Shown here: positions 8,077 to 15,796 of the stretch, piece after piece
How positions within the stretch are numbered: the first letter of the stretch is position 1
How the letters are laid out: every line of letters starts with the position of its first letter
Source of the DNA: Halomonas sp. GD1P12
Lineage (GTDB): Bacteria; Pseudomonadota; Gammaproteobacteria; Pseudomonadales; Halomonadaceae
DNA length: 64,000 bases
Direction: 5' to 3'
NCBI RefSeq assembly: GCF_025725645.1
Contig: NZ_CP107007.1
Span: 3,038,001-3,102,000 of the forward strand
Position numbers and translations under genes: made by a program
The notes under the pieces: generated by a model
Told to the model about the DNA's origin: nothing
Seen by the model: only the letters and a program-made list of their open reading frames with translations
Databases searched by the model: none

Positions 8077-8756
8077 TGAAAAGCCCCGCTCGCAAGCACT
8101 TCGAGCGCGTCACCGCCGCGAAAGCGGCGGGGGCCGCCAAGCCCGGCCAGCCCCAAACCGGCGAGCAATACGAGCTCCACGCCGCCGCGCTCTACGAAGC
8201 CCGCCGCACGCTCAAGGGCATCAAATCGATTCAAGCCAAGATCGAGAAAAAGCGCGAAGTGCTGCCGGACTTCCTGCCCTACGTCGACGGCGTGCTCGCC
8301 GAAGGCGCCGGAGCCAAAGACGACGTGCTCATGACGATGATGATCTGGTGCATCGACATCGGCGAATTCGGAAAAGCCCTCGAGATTGGAACCTACGCCG
8401 TGAAACACGACCTCGACACGCCCGACCAGTACGATCGCGACACGGTGAGCATCCTCGCCGAAGAGATCGCCGAAGGCGTGAAAGCGCAGCTCGAGCAGGA
8501 AGGCGCCGACGCCGACGCCCTCGCAAACGTCATGGCCCGCACCGTCGCCACCGTCGGCGACCACGACATGCACGATCAGATCAAGGCGAAGCTCCACAAG
8601 AGCTACGGCTACGCCCTGCGCGCCGCCGACGATCACGAAGGCGCGCTCGCGCAGCTGAAAGAAGCCCTCGCGCTCAACGAGCGCATCGGCGTCAAGCAGG
8701 ACATCCAGCAGCTCGAACGCCTTATCAAGAACGCTGGTGGCAAGGCAAGCGCCTAG
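8076..8756 (+). CDS. M: Terminase small subunit (P2 gpM)
   Basis: Recognises cos and presents DNA to gpP. 226 residues, highly charged and helical. It has the gpM-type opening SPARKHFERVTAAKAA, a central motif GVLAEGAGAKDDVLMTMMIWCIDIGEFGKALEIGTYAVKH and a C-terminal TPR-like segment (YGYALRAADDHEGALAQLKEALALN). Position between N and L is as in P2. Its start overlaps the N stop, so translation is coupled. About 110 bp without a gene separate it from L. Confidence 0.9.
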   Translation: MKSPARKHFERVTAAKAAGAAKPGQPQTGEQYELHAAALYEARRTLKGIKSIQAKIEKKREVLPDFLPYVDGVLAEGAGAKDDVLMTMMIWCIDIGEFGKALEIGTYAVKHDLDTPDQYDRDTVSILAEEIAEGVKAQLEQEGADADALANVMARTVATVGDHDMHDQIKAKLHKSYGYALRAADDHEGALAQLKEALALNERIGVKQDIQQLERLIKNAGGKASA

Positions 8757-8869
8757 CCACCCAACCGAGTCGCACCCCGACGGCAAGGGGGCACCGCCAA
8801 GCAAGGGCTTCAAGCCACGCGCGAAGCGGTCCACCCCCTTCTTAAACCGCTCGGAAAACAGGTGGCCAC

Positions 8870-9340
8870 ATGAATGCAAGCGGGCCTTACAACACGAACG
8901 CCCCCAGCCCCACGCTGGAGCCCATTACCAACAACGGCTTCTGGCCCGACATCGACCCCAGCGCCTTCCGCGACGAAGAGCGCGTCACCGGCGTGACCGA
9001 CGTGCGTATCCGGCAATCGCTGCGCGCCGCCACCGCCGACATCAACCGCCAACTCGCCGACTACCAGTGCGAGCAGCTCGACGCCGGACGCATGGCGTGG
9101 GACGCGATCCCGCCCGAGCCGTGGCAGTCCCCCGGCGACATCGAGTTGCTCTACCTGCGCGCCGTCTACGCCCAGGCCCAGGCGGATCTCCTCGAGCGCT
9201 ACCGCGACCACTCGGCGACCACCAAGGGCGACGAGCGCGGCGAAGCCAAGGATCTCGCCGCCGACGACTACCGCGCCGACGCCCGCGAGGCCATCGCCGA
9301 GCTCACCGGCCGCCGGCACACCACCGTCGAGCTGATATGA
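8870..9340 (+). CDS. L: Head completion/stabilisation protein (P2 gpL)
   Basis: 156 residues. Family features are an N-terminal NNGFWPDIDPSAFRDEERVTGVTDVRIRQSLRAATADINRQLADY block and a C-terminal YRDHSATTKGDERGEAKDLAADDYRADAREAIAEL block. gpL fills the portal vertex after packaging. The ATG at 8870 follows ACAGGTGGCC, a modest ribosome site. It overlaps X by four bases (ATGA). Confidence 0.88.
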   Translation: MNASGPYNTNAPSPTLEPITNNGFWPDIDPSAFRDEERVTGVTDVRIRQSLRAATADINRQLADYQCEQLDAGRMAWDAIPPEPWQSPGDIELLYLRAVYAQAQADLLERYRDHSATTKGDERGEAKDLAADDYRADAREAIAELTGRRHTTVELI

Positions 9341-9552
9341 ACCGGCTCATTCGCGCCCACCAGGGCGAGACGGTCGACGCCCTGCTCTACCGCGTCTACG
9401 GCAAAACCGCAGCGATCACCGAGCAAACGCTACAGCTCAACCCGCACCTCGCCGACCAGGGCCCGGTGCTGAAAGAGGGAACCCCGGTCACGCTACCGCC
9501 GCCGCCGGACACCCGCGAAACCGTCAAACCAAAAATCCAGCTCTGGAGCTGA
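9337..9552 (+). CDS. X: Tail protein X, LysM-like (P2 gpX)
   Basis: 71 residues. A LysM-like domain covers most of the protein: RAHQGETVDALLYRVYGKT....EQTLQLNPHLADQGPVLKEGTPVTLP. This is the known signature of the short P2 gpX tail protein, which is needed for tail completion. Its start overlaps the L stop codon. It is followed after 12 bp by the first holin-like gene. Confidence 0.9.
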   Translation: MNRLIRAHQGETVDALLYRVYGKTAAITEQTLQLNPHLADQGPVLKEGTPVTLPPPPDTRETVKPKIQLWS

Positions 9553-9564
9553 AAAGGGGAACAC

Positions 9565-9909
9565 ATGGCCGAACCATCCACCATGGCCGCCGCCGGAACC
9601 GCCAGCCTCGCCGCCGTGGTGATCGGCCTGCTACCCGGCATCGATGCCAACGCCGTCGTCGGCGCCTTTTGCGGCGCCACGCTCTTCGTCATCAGCGCCA
9701 AGGAACTCGGGCTCCTCGAGCGCGCGGCGTACCTGTTCATCAGTTTTTGCGTGGGGTACCTCGGCGGCCCCGCCACCCTCGGCGGCATGCTCGAGCATTC
9801 AGCCGTCGCGGCGTTCATCGCATCCGCCGTATCCGTCACCGCCGGGCTGCGAGCGATCGAGGGAGTCAAAACGCTCGACCTCAAGGCCTGGCTCGGAGGC
9901 CGCAAGTGA
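9565..9909 (+). CDS. Putative holin (small hydrophobic protein)
   Basis: 114 residues with three to four hydrophobic helices, at ~12-30, ~32-50, ~55-75 and ~80-95 (AAVVIGLLPGI, VVGAFCGATLFVI, AAYLFISFCVGYLGG, AVAAFIASAVSVTAGL). It ends in a charged tail. Position between X and the muramidase is where P2 relatives place their holin. It probably forms the inner-membrane lesion that releases the endolysin. The ribosome site is AAGGGGAACAC. The next gene overlaps its stop; the division of labour (holin versus antiholin) between the two is unknown. Confidence 0.7.
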   Translation: MAEPSTMAAAGTASLAAVVIGLLPGIDANAVVGAFCGATLFVISAKELGLLERAAYLFISFCVGYLGGPATLGGMLEHSAVAAFIASAVSVTAGLRAIEGVKTLDLKAWLGGRK

Positions 9910-10178
9910 CCATCGCCTACGCCATCACGCTGGGCGCCGCGCTGATCGTGATTGCGCGGCTGCTCACCTTCCGCCGCCGCGCCGGGCGCTACCGCCCCGG
10001 CGTCGCCTTCACCGCTTGGGCGATCATCGCCGTCACGACCTGCCTCGCGATTTTCGGCCCGCCACCCAATGAAGTCGCCCGCTGGCTCATCGCCGCCGCC
10101 ATGGTCGCGCTCGCCATCGGCCTGCTACGCACCGGCGGCAACGTCGCCCATCTTATCCGCCCCCTACGGAGGCTCTAA
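9906..10178 (+). CDS. Putative 3-TM holin family protein
   Basis: 90 residues from a GTG start that overlaps the preceding stop (GTGA). Three hydrophobic segments: IAYAITLGAALIVIARLL, GVAFTAWAIIAVTTCLAIFG and WLIAAAMVALAIGLL. The size, three helices and position match the three-TM holin families found in P2-like phages. It overlaps the muramidase start by one base. The two adjacent membrane proteins probably act as a holin/antiholin pair, but I cannot assign which is which. Confidence 0.68.
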   Translation: MTIAYAITLGAALIVIARLLTFRRRAGRYRPGVAFTAWAIIAVTTCLAIFGPPPNEVARWLIAAAMVALAIGLLRTGGNVAHLIRPLRRL

Positions 10179-10990
10179 TGCTGCTACGCCACGGCTCCAT
10201 CGGTCCCAGCGTCACCGCGCTACAACGCGAACTCACTAGAGCCGGGTATCCGGTCAGCATCGACGGCGACTTCGGCCCCAACACCGAGCGCGCCGTCCGC
10301 CTTTATCAACGTGACCACGGTCTGGTGGCCGACGGCATCGCTGGACCCAAAACCCGCGCCGCGCTGCACGGCCAGCAAAGCGGCCAGATGCTCCGCCAGA
10401 TCGACCTCGTCAACGCCGCCCAGCGCCTCGGCGTCGAACTCGCCGCCGTCATGGCCGTGAACGAAGTCGAAAGCCGCGGCAAGGGATTCCACCTCGGCGG
10501 CCCCCGTAACGGCCAGCCGGTCATCCTGTTCGAACGCCACATCATGCGCCGCCAACTGCAACACCACGGCATCAACCCGGTGCCCTACCAGCGCACCCAG
10601 CCCGATATCGTCAACGCCAGCCCCGGCGGCTACGTGGGCGGCTACCGCGAACACAGCCGACGCGAACGCGCCGCAGAGATCCACGACGCCGCCTCGATCG
10701 AGGCCGCGAGCTGGGGGCTTTTCCAAATCATGGGATTCCACTGGCAGCGCCTGGGCTACGCCTCCGCCGCTCACTACGCCGTTGAAATGAGCACCGACGA
10801 AGCCAATCAAATGGTCGCCTTCGTCCGCTTCATCGAAGCCGACCGCGCGATCCACGCCGCCCTGCGCCGCCGCGACTGGGCCGACTTCGCCCGCCGCTAC
10901 AACGGCCCCAACTACGCCGCGAACGACTACGACACCAAACTCGCCGCCGCCTACCGCCGTCACGCTCAGGAACTGAGGCAAGCGGCATGA
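10178..10990 (+). CDS. Endolysin: peptidoglycan-binding plus N-acetylmuramidase
   Basis: 270 residues. Residues ~5-65 form a PG_binding_1 domain (LRHGSIGPSVTALQREL...DGDFGPNTERAVRLYQRDHGLVADGIAGPKT). Residues ~85-265 form a DUF3380-type N-acetylmuramidase: MAVNEVESRGKGFHLGGPRNGQPVILFERHIMRRQL, then EAASWGLFQIMGFHW, then FARRYNGPNYAANDYDTKLAAAYRRH. The Glu in NEVES is the likely catalytic acid. No signal peptide, so release depends on the holin. It replaces the P2 lysozyme K. Confidence 0.92.
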   Translation: MLLRHGSIGPSVTALQRELTRAGYPVSIDGDFGPNTERAVRLYQRDHGLVADGIAGPKTRAALHGQQSGQMLRQIDLVNAAQRLGVELAAVMAVNEVESRGKGFHLGGPRNGQPVILFERHIMRRQLQHHGINPVPYQRTQPDIVNASPGGYVGGYREHSRRERAAEIHDAASIEAASWGLFQIMGFHWQRLGYASAAHYAVEMSTDEANQMVAFVRFIEADRAIHAALRRRDWADFARRYNGPNYAANDYDTKLAAAYRRHAQELRQAA

Positions 10991-11337
10991 ACAAGCTCAC
11001 CCTACTCGCCAGCGCCGCCGCGCTGGCGGCCACCTTCACCGCCGGCTGGCAAGTGTCGAACTGGCAAAACCAAAGCCACGCCCTCACCGCCGAACGCGCC
11101 GCCCGCCAGGCCATCGACGCCAGCCTCGCCCGCGAATCCGAGATCGCCGCGAACGTCGAAGCCCGCCTCGCCGAACTCACGGCCAACGAGCGCATCATCG
11201 ACCGAGGAATCATCCGTGAAATTCAAAAGCCGATTTATCAGCGCGTGTGCCTGGAGCCTGATGCTATCCGCCTGCTCAACCACGCCGCCGCCGGAACCGC
11301 GCCCGATTCAACAGACCCTGATGCAACGCTGCCCTAG
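10987..11337 (+). CDS. Rz-like spanin, inner-membrane subunit
   Basis: 116 residues with one N-terminal hydrophobic segment (~3-21) followed by a helical, coiled-coil-like stretch (ALTAERAARQAIDASLARESEIAANVEARLAEL). Small size, position after the endolysin and an embedded second lysis gene in another frame (11216-11467) are the hallmarks of the P2 lysB/lysC, or Rz/Rz1, arrangement. The C-terminal CLEPDAIRLLNHAAAGTA..D pattern is common in such proteins. Confidence 0.8.
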   Translation: MNKLTLLASAAALAATFTAGWQVSNWQNQSHALTAERAARQAIDASLARESEIAANVEARLAELTANERIIDRGIIREIQKPIYQRVCLEPDAIRLLNHAAAGTAPDSTDPDATLP

Positions 11338-11467
11338 CGTGCTGCCGCTGCTCACCACCGGCACCGGTGAAGACGTCGCGCTCACCATGAGCGAATGGGC
11401 GGCGCAGTATCAACGCTGCGCAACCCGCCATAACGGGCTGGTCAACGTATTAGAGGAAACCCCATGA
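11216..11467 (+). CDS. Rz1-like spanin lipoprotein (overlapping gene)
   Basis: 83 residues starting at GTG 11216 within the Rz gene in another frame, preceded by GAGGAAT. It has a lipoprotein signal with lipobox LSAC (residues ~17-20), then a Pro-rich segment (TTPPPEPRP) typical of Rz1. It is lipidated and inserted in the outer membrane, where it completes the spanin with the Rz subunit. It is longer than many Rz1 proteins and runs past the end of Rz by 130 bp. It overlaps the next gene by four bases. Confidence 0.8.
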   Translation: MKFKSRFISACAWSLMLSACSTTPPPEPRPIQQTLMQRCPSVLPLLTTGTGEDVALTMSEWAAQYQRCATRHNGLVNVLEETP

Positions 11468-11775
11468 GACTGTTCTCGAACCAGGCCGAAAACGGCACGA
11501 GCGGCGACTACCAACACCCGGGAAAACTGCTCAACATCTACGTCGCAGGCAACCTCGGCGGCGGCACCCTCGCGGTAGAAGCCCAGCTCCCCGATAAAAG
11601 CGGCTGGCTCCCCATCGCCGGGGGCCAACTCGATAGCCCCGGCCTTCACGTACTCAACGCCGCCCCGCTGACCGTCCGCGTCCGCCTCAGCGGCGCCGCG
11701 GCGCCAAGCCTCGACGTCTGGCTGGAAAGCGACGGCGCGTCCACCTACCGCCGTGTATTCAAGCGGGGCGAATAA
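11464..11775 (+). CDS. Unknown phage protein, first of a three-gene insert
   Basis: 103 residues, not recognised. The sequence is beta-rich (LLNIYVAGNLGGGTLAVEAQLP, LTVRVRLSGAAAPSLDVWLES) with Gly/Ser turns and no signal peptide or TM. This look suits a virion or capsid-decorating protein. It starts four bases inside Rz1 and its TAA overlaps the next ATG (TAATG), so it belongs to the late operon. P2 has no gene at this place. Confidence 0.65.
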   Translation: MRLFSNQAENGTSGDYQHPGKLLNIYVAGNLGGGTLAVEAQLPDKSGWLPIAGGQLDSPGLHVLNAAPLTVRVRLSGAAAPSLDVWLESDGASTYRRVFKRGE

Positions 11776-12590
11776 TGATCACGCCCGCGATCACCACCCC
11801 CATCGCCCAGCCGATCGGCTCACCGTTCGGCCACCGCCTCGGCGGCATGGCGCCGCCGCCCCCAGTGCCGCCGGTAGTCGACCCGGACGCGCCGTTACGC
11901 GCACTGATTGAAGAGATGTTCGGCGCGAGCGAGCCAGGCGCGCTACTTATCCCCCAGCCTATAGTGCTGGGCAAGCAAGTGTTGTGGCAGGACGCAGCGG
12001 GCACCGTCCCCGTGAGGTATAACGGCGATCCTGTAGGTCTATGGGAAGTGACTGCTGGTAATAAGCGCGTGTGGCAGGACGTCAGCGCAAAGCGTGGCGT
12101 CTATCGAACGGATGGCAATGGGCATCACTGGATAGATACCGCGGGCGGTGCGTTTTACAACATTGACTCGATTAACGTGGCGGGCGGGTGCGTGTTTATA
12201 GCGGGTGAGTACACCGGCTCGAGCGGCACCTCGATTTTTATCTCCGGCAACGGGCCGGGCTACGTACATTTTCGCAGCGACGGTCGCTGGCGGCGTAATT
12301 TTCAAAATATCGACACGCCGTCGTCGTTGAGCATTAACGCCTCAAAGGCCCAGCGGCTCAATATGAGCGGGCTGTACATGCGCGTTAGAACAAGCGATCA
12401 ATCAACGGAGTATACGAACAGCATCGAAGCGAGTAGCAGCGGGCTCGATAACGCCCAGTCGCTGTTCGCCTATCCCGGCGGTGGCTCATCGGCAGACATG
12501 AATATCTATGGCTTGATGTTGCGTGAGCAAAAAATGAATCCCGATAAAGAACAACCCGTTTTGGACTATCTCGCGGGGCTGCGTCCATGA
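11775..12590 (+). CDS. Unknown virion-like protein, possible lectin-type fold
   Basis: 271 residues, no firm family assignment. The N-terminal 45 residues are Pro-rich (APPPPVPPVVDPD). The rest has alternating strands, WQDAAGTVPVRYNGDPVGLWEV and SKRGVYRT-like blocks, and ends NIYGLMLREQKMNPDKEQPVLDYLAGLRP. The pattern LWQDxAGTxPV..GDPVGLWxD occurs in phage proteins with a concanavalin-like domain. I infer a structural or receptor-associated protein. The GC content falls in its middle (12000-12500), suggesting a separately acquired piece. Translationally coupled to both neighbours. Confidence 0.6.
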   Translation: MITPAITTPIAQPIGSPFGHRLGGMAPPPPVPPVVDPDAPLRALIEEMFGASEPGALLIPQPIVLGKQVLWQDAAGTVPVRYNGDPVGLWEVTAGNKRVWQDVSAKRGVYRTDGNGHHWIDTAGGAFYNIDSINVAGGCVFIAGEYTGSSGTSIFISGNGPGYVHFRSDGRWRRNFQNIDTPSSLSINASKAQRLNMSGLYMRVRTSDQSTEYTNSIEASSSGLDNAQSLFAYPGGGSSADMNIYGLMLREQKMNPDKEQPVLDYLAGLRP

Positions 12591-13000
12591 ATACTGAATA
12601 CACTTGGCGCGTCACGATCCCCGCTCCCCCCGCCCACACGTATGAAGCGAATCAGCTCGCGCTATGCCTGGGCGAATCCGCCTCAGACGATCACACCTTC
12701 ACCGCTATCAACGCTCAAGACCCGCACGGCAACCAGTACGCCCTGGTGTCGACCGTCGTCAAAGAGAAATTCCTCGACGGTGCAGAAACTCAGCTGGTCG
12801 CCCCTGACTTCGCACCCAACGTCGACCTCGCCGCCGCCCGAGAAGCTCAGGCCCTATTGCGAATCGGAACGCTCGAACACCCGGTGCAAGCCACCCCCAA
12901 TATCCTCGCCGTCATCAAGGGCGACCGGCTGCAAAGCGCCCACGACCACATCGCCGCGCTCGGCCTAACGCTCATCCCCCAGCAGGACGACGCCAAATGA
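12587..13000 (+). CDS. Unknown phage protein
   Basis: 137 residues, no recognised domain. N-terminal WRVTIPAPP, middle HTFTAINAQDPHGNQYALVSTVVKEKFLDG, then a helical C-terminal half (LAAAREAQALLRIGTLEHP...LQSAHDHIAALGLTLIPQ). No TM or signal. It overlaps the previous gene (ATGA) and R (ATGA). It is probably a virion-associated partner of the preceding gene. Confidence 0.6.
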   Translation: MNTEYTWRVTIPAPPAHTYEANQLALCLGESASDDHTFTAINAQDPHGNQYALVSTVVKEKFLDGAETQLVAPDFAPNVDLAAAREAQALLRIGTLEHPVQATPNILAVIKGDRLQSAHDHIAALGLTLIPQQDDAK

Positions 13001-13482
13001 TCAAACTCCAATCCCTCCGCCAGCACCTGCTCGGCGCCGTCGCCGAGCTGCGCCGCAACCCCGAATGCCTCCACACCTTCGTCAACGACGGCCGCATCAA
13101 ATTCGCTCGGGGCCAAAACCTCAGCCACCAGTACACGGTGGACGCCCAGATCCTCATCACCGACTACACCGGCAGCCTCGACACGGTCATGATTCCGCTC
13201 TTGCAGTGGCTCAACACCTACCAGCCGGATCTACCGGAAGATGAAGCCGTCCAGATCGAAGCCGAGATTCTGAACAACACCCACTGGGACCTCGCGCTAA
13301 CCGTGCGCCTCACCGAGCGCGTCGTCGCCAAGGTCGACTGCGACACCGGCCGCATCGACACCGAGCACCGCATGCCCGCCTACCCGGTCGACGCCTGCCC
13401 GGCCAAGCGTTGGCAGTTGAACATCAAACACCCCGGCAACGCCGACTACACGCTCGAAGCCGAATGGGATAGCCCCGCATGA
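12997..13482 (+). CDS. R: Tail completion protein (P2 gpR)
   Basis: 161 residues. The opening MIKLQSLRQHLLGAVAELRRNPECLHTFVNDGRI and the later ITDYTGSLDTVMIPLLQWLNTYQPDLP match the P2 gpR family, which seals the tail tip that joins the head. It has four-base overlaps with the genes on both sides. It directly precedes S, as in P2. Confidence 0.9.
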   Translation: MIKLQSLRQHLLGAVAELRRNPECLHTFVNDGRIKFARGQNLSHQYTVDAQILITDYTGSLDTVMIPLLQWLNTYQPDLPEDEAVQIEAEILNNTHWDLALTVRLTERVVAKVDCDTGRIDTEHRMPAYPVDACPAKRWQLNIKHPGNADYTLEAEWDSPA

Positions 13483-13937
13483 GCGACAATCTCCAACAGC
13501 TCGACGAATGGCTCACGCCACTGATCGACAAACTCACCCCCAAAGAGCGCCGCGTGCTCGCCCGCAACGTCGCTCGCGACTTGCGCATCGCGAACCGCGA
13601 GCGCATCAAAGCCCAGACCAACCCCGACGGCACGCCTTACGAGCCCCGCACCGAGCTACGCGGCCGGCGCGGCCAGGTCCGCCGTAAAGCAATGTTCACG
13701 AAACTCCGCACCGCCAAACACCTGCGCATCAAAACCAGCGCCGACGAAGCGGCGGTCCAGTTCACCGGCCGCGTCGCCAAAATCGCCCGCGTTCACCACT
13801 ACGGCCTACGCGACCGCGTCGAACCCGGCGGCCCCATGCACCGCTACGCCCGCCGCGAGCTCGTCGGCATCACCGCCGCGGATCGAAACCATATCGCCGA
13901 AAGCGTCCTCAACCACCTCACCCCGCCCGGCGCATAG
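13479..13937 (+). CDS. S: Tail completion protein (P2 gpS)
   Basis: 152 residues of the phage virion morphogenesis (gpS) family. Features are LDEWLTPLIDKLTPKERRVLARNVARDLRIANRERIKAQTNPDGTPYEPR, a basic middle segment and VARIHHYGLRDRV-like text (KIARVHHYGLRDRVEPGG). A C-terminal RELVGITAADRNHIAESVLNHL helix follows. It is the last gene of the head-lysis-RS operon. A late-promoter element starts 7 bp after its stop. Confidence 0.9.
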   Translation: MSDNLQQLDEWLTPLIDKLTPKERRVLARNVARDLRIANRERIKAQTNPDGTPYEPRTELRGRRGQVRRKAMFTKLRTAKHLRIKTSADEAAVQFTGRVAKIARVHHYGLRDRVEPGGPMHRYARRELVGITAADRNHIAESVLNHLTPPGA

Positions 13938-13943
13938 CCGGGC

Positions 13944-14004
13944 TTGTCCTGCCCACGCGGCACAACGCCCGCCGCTACCCACCCGCGCGAAAGCCTTGCA
14001 GCAT
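13944..14004 (+). promoter_or_regulatory. Late promoter P_V with Ogr-type site
   Basis: The 30-bp element at 13944-13973 has TTGTC, N13, then CACAACGCCCGCC, with the dyad TGT-N14-ACA centred at 13954.5. The -10-like CAGCAT is at 13999-14004, centred 47 bp away, the same distance as at P_O and P_F. With a normal -10 to +1 spacing, transcription would begin at about 14011, the A of the V start codon. Confidence 0.75.
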
Positions 14005-14010
14005 GGCCCC

Positions 14011-14565
14011 ATGAACAACGCCGCCGAACTACTCCGCCTGATTGAAAACGTTATCCGCTTGGGCTCTGTTGCCCAAGTCGATCACAAAAGCGCCCGTGTG
14101 CGCATCAAATCCGGCGAGCTACTGACCGCGTGGGTGCCATGGATCACCGCCCGCGCCGGAGCTACACGCGATTGGAGCCCGCCCACAGTAGGTGAACAGT
14201 GCGTGCTTTTCTCGCCCGGCGGCGACACAGCCAACGCCTTCGCCATGGCTAGCCTGTTTCAGCTCAGCGCGCCGCCGCCCAGCCACGACCCCGGCGTCAT
14301 CAGCCGCCTGTTTCCCGATGGTGGCCTGATCGAATACGACCACGCCCGCCAGGTCGTGCGCATCAACCTACCCGGCTCGATCGAGATCCACGCCCCCGGC
14401 GGCACCCAGTGGCACGGCAACATCGCCCACACCGGCAACCTGACACGCAAAGGCAGCGATACCCAAACCGGCGGCACGAAAACCCACAACGGCAAAAACG
14501 TCGGCAGCGACCACACCCACGGCGGCATTCAGCCCGGCCCCGGAAATACAGGAGCGCCCAACTAA
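14011..14565 (+). CDS. V: Baseplate spike protein (P2 gpV)
   Basis: 184 residues. Residues ~10-90 form the OB-like domain (IRLGSVAQVDHKSARVRIKSGELLTAWVPWITARAG..DWSPPTVGEQCVLFSPGGD). Residues ~95-165 are beta-helical (LFPDGGLIEYDHARQVVRINLPGSIEIHAPGG..W.GNIAHTG). The C-terminal HTHGGIQPGPGNTGAPN carries the HxH motif that binds an iron at the apex of P2-type spikes. It pierces the outer membrane on tail contraction. No ribosome site is visible before ATG 14011, and the predicted transcript begins there. Confidence 0.93.
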   Translation: MNNAAELLRLIENVIRLGSVAQVDHKSARVRIKSGELLTAWVPWITARAGATRDWSPPTVGEQCVLFSPGGDTANAFAMASLFQLSAPPPSHDPGVISRLFPDGGLIEYDHARQVVRINLPGSIEIHAPGGTQWHGNIAHTGNLTRKGSDTQTGGTKTHNGKNVGSDHTHGGIQPGPGNTGAPN

Positions 14566-14903
14566 TGCCCGGCATGAACGCCACCACTGGCCAGCACCTC
14601 GACGGCCTCGACCACATCCGCCAAAGCGTCGCCGACATTATCACCACACCCATCGGCTCACGCGTCATGCGCCGCGACTACGGCAGCCTCGTCCCCGAGC
14701 TGCTTGATCGCCCCATGAGCGACGCGCTCTTGATGCAGGTTTACGCCGCCACCGTTATCGCCGTGAGCCGCTGGGAACCCCGTATCAAAATCACCGGTAC
14801 CCGCCGAATCGTCAGCACCCAACAGCCCGGCGCCGCCACGCTCGAGCTGTTGGGGAAAACCCCCGACGGCGAGCCGCTCAACGTAGGAGTACCGGTCGCA
14901 TGA
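14565..14903 (+). CDS. W: Baseplate protein (P2 gpW, gp25-like)
   Basis: 112 residues of the GPW/gp25 family. The core GLDHIRQSVADIITTPIGSRVMRRDYGSLVPELLDRPM is diagnostic, followed by AVSRWEPRIKI..TRRIVS. It is the baseplate wedge homologue of T4 gp25. The start ATG 14565 overlaps the V stop (TAATG). ATG 14574 is an alternative. Four-base overlap with J. Confidence 0.93.
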   Translation: MPGMNATTGQHLDGLDHIRQSVADIITTPIGSRVMRRDYGSLVPELLDRPMSDALLMQVYAATVIAVSRWEPRIKITGTRRIVSTQQPGAATLELLGKTPDGEPLNVGVPVA

Positions 14904-15796
14904 ACACGCCCATCGATCTTTCAAGGCTCCCCGCCCCGGCGGTGATCGAGCCGCTCGACTACGAAACCATTTTCACCGAGCTCGCCGCCGACCTGACCAG
15001 CCGCGACCCCGATCTCGCCGACACGCTCACCCTCGAAAGCGAGCCGCTCACCAAGCTGCTCGAGGTCGCCGCGTACCGCGAGCTGCTCCTACGCCAGCGC
15101 ATCAACGAAGCCGCAAAGTCAGTAATGCTCGCCTATGCCCAGGGCGATGACCTCGAACACCTCGCCGCACTGTTCGACGTCGAGCGTTTGCAGATCGACC
15201 CCGGCGCCCCGAACGCCACCCCGCCGGTACCGCCCACGTTCGAACGCAACAATGCCCTGCGCCGCCGCGTGCTGCTCTCACTCGATGGGCTCAGTACCGC
15301 TGGCCCGGAACGCGCCTACATCTACCACGCACTCAGTGCCAGCGGGGATGTGAAAGACGCCGATGCTTTCAGCGAAGCGCCCGGCGAAGTGACCGTGGTC
15401 GTGCTTTCGCACATGGAAAACGGCATGGCCCCGGCCGAGCTCCTGGCCACCGTCAACGCCGCGGTGAACGCCACCGAAACCCGCCCGCTGACCGACAACC
15501 CCACCGCGATCAGCGCAGAGATCATCGACTACGCCATTCACGCCACGCTGCACATACTCCCCGGCCCGGAAGCCGCCGTCGTGCGCGAAAACGCCATGGC
15601 CGCGGTCACGGCCTACGCCGAGGATCAGCACCGCATCGGCGCCCAGGTCACGCTGTCCGGCGTCTACGCCGCGCTCCACCAGCCCGGCGTCCAGCGGGTC
15701 GAGCTGTTCAGCCCATTGGCCACCATCACGACGACCCGCAAGCAAGCGCCCTACTGTGCCGGCATCGAGCTGACCAGCGAGGTGGCCAATGGTTAA
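14900..15796 (+). CDS. J: Baseplate J protein (P2 gpJ)
   Basis: 298 residues, baseplate wedge protein of the Baseplate_J family. The N-terminus IDLSRLPAPAVIEPLDYETIFTELAADL is typical of gpJ. It is followed by ESEPLTKLLEVAAYRELLLRQRINEAAKSVMLAYAQGDDLEHLAALFDVERL, and then ALSASGDVKDADAFSEAPGEVTVVVLS. It overlaps W and I. Order W-J-I is as in P2. Confidence 0.94.
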   Translation: MNTPIDLSRLPAPAVIEPLDYETIFTELAADLTSRDPDLADTLTLESEPLTKLLEVAAYRELLLRQRINEAAKSVMLAYAQGDDLEHLAALFDVERLQIDPGAPNATPPVPPTFERNNALRRRVLLSLDGLSTAGPERAYIYHALSASGDVKDADAFSEAPGEVTVVVLSHMENGMAPAELLATVNAAVNATETRPLTDNPTAISAEIIDYAIHATLHILPGPEAAVVRENAMAAVTAYAEDQHRIGAQVTLSGVYAALHQPGVQRVELFSPLATITTTRKQAPYCAGIELTSEVANG

